This document shows, piece after piece, positions 22,425 to 23,755 of a stretch of DNA of 23,755 nt. Origin of the DNA: JBLHUT01 sp047629975 (GTDB taxonomy: Bacteria; Pseudomonadota; Alphaproteobacteria; Rhodobacterales; Rhodobacteraceae); NCBI GenBank assembly GCA_047629975.1, contig JBLHUT010000017.1, positions 1-23,755 of the forward strand. The letters are read 5' to 3'. The notes beneath the pieces were generated by a model. It saw nothing but the letters and a program-made list of their open reading frames with translations, had not been told where the DNA came from and searched no databases. The first letter of the stretch is position 1. Each line of letters opens with the position of its first letter. The translations under genes were made by a program, and so were the position numbers.

Positions 22425-23665
22425 TCGGCAACACCTGCATCGCGGGCAGCCTGAAGGATCTGGATGCGGGTCGCGGGGTCGGGAAAGACCTGCTGCGCCT
22501 CGGCCCAGATGGCCGCCGCCCTGTCGCGCTGTCCCAAAACACCAAGTGCACGGATCAACTGGGCCCATTTGGGCGGTGGCCCGCCTTGGGTGCCCAACTC
22601 CTCGCTCAGACCGTCGACCATGCCCCGGATCATCTGCATCCGCCCTTCGGCGGACATTTCAGAGGCGGCTTCGACGTCATCGGCCGTGGGGCCGCGCAAA
22701 CTGCTTAGCGGGGGCAGACTGTATTCGACACCGGCGCGCATCGCGATATCATCAAGGCGTTCACGCAGCGTGACGACCCACGGATCATCGGGCAGGCTGG
22801 AGCGCAAAAGCGGCTCCCAGAAGCGAAAAGCCAGATCGGGGCGGCCTGTCTGGCTGTGCATCAATCCGGCATAGAAACGCGCCACGCTGTTTGTGTTGTC
22901 TTTGCCAAGCGCCTGGTTCAGGGCCGCTTCGGCCTCTGGCGAGACATAGCCACCGGCCGCAAGCACCAGCAGGTCGGCAAGGGTGGCAAAATCCTCGGCT
23001 GTGGCGTCGGCCCCTTTCAGGTCAATGATGCGGGACTGGGCGGTGTGGGCTGCGGCGAAATTGCCAAGCGCCGATTCATTGCGCGCCAAAAGCTCCTGCC
23101 CCTGAAGGTCATCGGGGCGGGCGGCAACGGCGGTGCGCAATTGGGTCATCAGGGTCGCGAATTCCGATGAGGTCGCGGCCGGTGGAAAGGCAGGTACGGC
23201 GGCTTCGGCAATCGCCTGATCGGGGCGGTTTTCGCGCGCTTGTGTGGCGGCCGCGATCCGCGCCTTGAGTGGCAAGTCGGCGTAACCCGGCGCGCCCAGC
23301 CACCAATAGGCGGCCCCCGACCCGCCAACAACCAGAACCGCCGCGATCACGGCGGCCACGATGGACGCGGATTTTGGGGCCGTTGTCAAAGCCGCCGGCC
23401 CGGTGCGATCGGCCTCCAGAATGCGGCGCGAGATTTCAAGCTTGATCCGGTTTGCCTCGTCGCCCGCAATCACGCCGCGGGCCACATCATCCGCGATCGC
23501 CTTGAGCTGGTCGCGGTAAACCTTCAGGTCGGCGCTTTGTCCGGGGGACGTGTCGGAAAGACCCTCGCCATCCGTCGCAAAGGATGGCGGGCTTTCCCGC
23601 AGCAAGGCCCAAAGCAGCGCCGCTGCTACAATAACCGCCATTCCAATTGCCAATGCCCAAAACAC
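22421..23665 (-). CDS. ccmI: c-type cytochrome biogenesis protein CcmI
   Basis: The 414-residue membrane protein holds apocytochrome c during heme attachment. Two membrane helices (about 2-21 and 104-127) enclose a cytoplasmic loop with the CcmI signature DLKVYRDQLKAIADDVARGVIAGDEANRIKLEISRRIL (46-83). After the second helix a TPR-rich periplasmic domain follows (about 160-410), including ARNESALGNFAAAHTAQSRII and RFYAGLMHSQTGRPDLAFRFW. The start codon is GTG at 23665, with a GGAGGA site about 7 bases upstream. No other ccm genes lie in the window. Confidence 0.93.
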   Translation of the reverse strand: MFWALAIGMAVIVAAALLWALLRESPPSFATDGEGLSDTSPGQSADLKVYRDQLKAIADDVARGVIAGDEANRIKLEISRRILEADRTGPAALTTAPKSASIVAAVIAAVLVVGGSGAAYWWLGAPGYADLPLKARIAAATQARENRPDQAIAEAAVPAFPPAATSSEFATLMTQLRTAVAARPDDLQGQELLARNESALGNFAAAHTAQSRIIDLKGADATAEDFATLADLLVLAAGGYVSPEAEAALNQALGKDNTNSVARFYAGLMHSQTGRPDLAFRFWEPLLRSSLPDDPWVVTLRERLDDIAMRAGVEYSLPPLSSLRGPTADDVEAASEMSAEGRMQMIRGMVDGLSEELGTQGGPPPKWAQLIRALGVLGQRDRAAAIWAEAQQVFPDPATRIQILQAARDAGVAE

Positions 23666-23755
23666 GCTGCGTCCTCCACCTTATCTGGTGCCTATTTAGG
23701 ACGGCTGTGCCCGATCCGAAAGGGCTTGTCGTTTGTGGGGGCGATTATGCCGCTC

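Noticed and set aside
23747..23755. ATG with a GGGGG site at the right edge, perhaps the start of a plus-strand gene
   Set aside because: Only three codons are visible, so nothing can be supported.

Overview
This window looks like a chromosomal segment from a Roseobacter-group alphaproteobacterium (Rhodobacteraceae). The evidence is the moderately high GC content, ferredoxin-dependent sulfite reduction without a CysJ flavoprotein, the gene order cysG / DUF2849 / sulfite reductase / cysH / DUF934 with an Lrp-type gene facing it, a TRAP dicarboxylate transporter next to DctB/DctD-like regulators, and protein sequences typical of that family. I see no tRNA, rRNA, insertion sequence, prophage or CRISPR array.

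Layout. (1) 1-2623, plus strand: the end of a CusF-like copper protein, a small c-type cytochrome, copC, and a copD broken by two in-frame TAG codons. About 730 bases without an intact gene follow, holding what looks like a multicopper oxidase fragment. This is a copper-handling locus that seems to be decaying. (2) 2624-4422, plus: dusA, overlapping a phytanoyl-CoA-dioxygenase-like gene. (3) 4466-5136, minus: infC with its own promoter, a probable AUC start codon and an intrinsic terminator. (4) 5325-10878, minus: fpr, then a tightly overlapping sulfate-assimilation operon (cysG, DUF2849, cysI-type sulfite reductase, cysH, DUF934), faced by an Lrp/AsnC regulator at 11023-11484 across a dyad-rich intergenic region. 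(5) 11549-12733, minus: a cytochrome P450. (6) 12934-19483, plus: dctB-dctD and then dctP-dctQ-dctM, with tandem operator-like dyads, an intercistronic hairpin and an end terminator. (7) 19809-23665, minus: tpiA, an A-type Fe-S carrier, a SufT-like gene, DUF1289, ruvX and ccmI.

How the genes work together. CysG makes siroheme for the sulfite reductase, CysH supplies sulfite, and Fpr plausibly supplies reducing power through ferredoxin. The two DUF proteins are locked into the same operon by overlaps. DctB would sense dicarboxylates and signal to DctD, which would act on the two 18-base dyads upstream of dctP.

The most unusual finding is that DctD has lost both the Walker A lysine and the GAFTGA loop needed to activate sigma-54, and no good -24/-12 promoter is visible upstream of dctP. 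This points to a rewired dicarboxylate response. Other points worth a second look are the double-amber copD, the AUC start of infC, a terminator-like hairpin abutting the fpr start codon, and the dusA-dioxygenase coupling. I did not find a clearly new multi-gene defence or mobile system.
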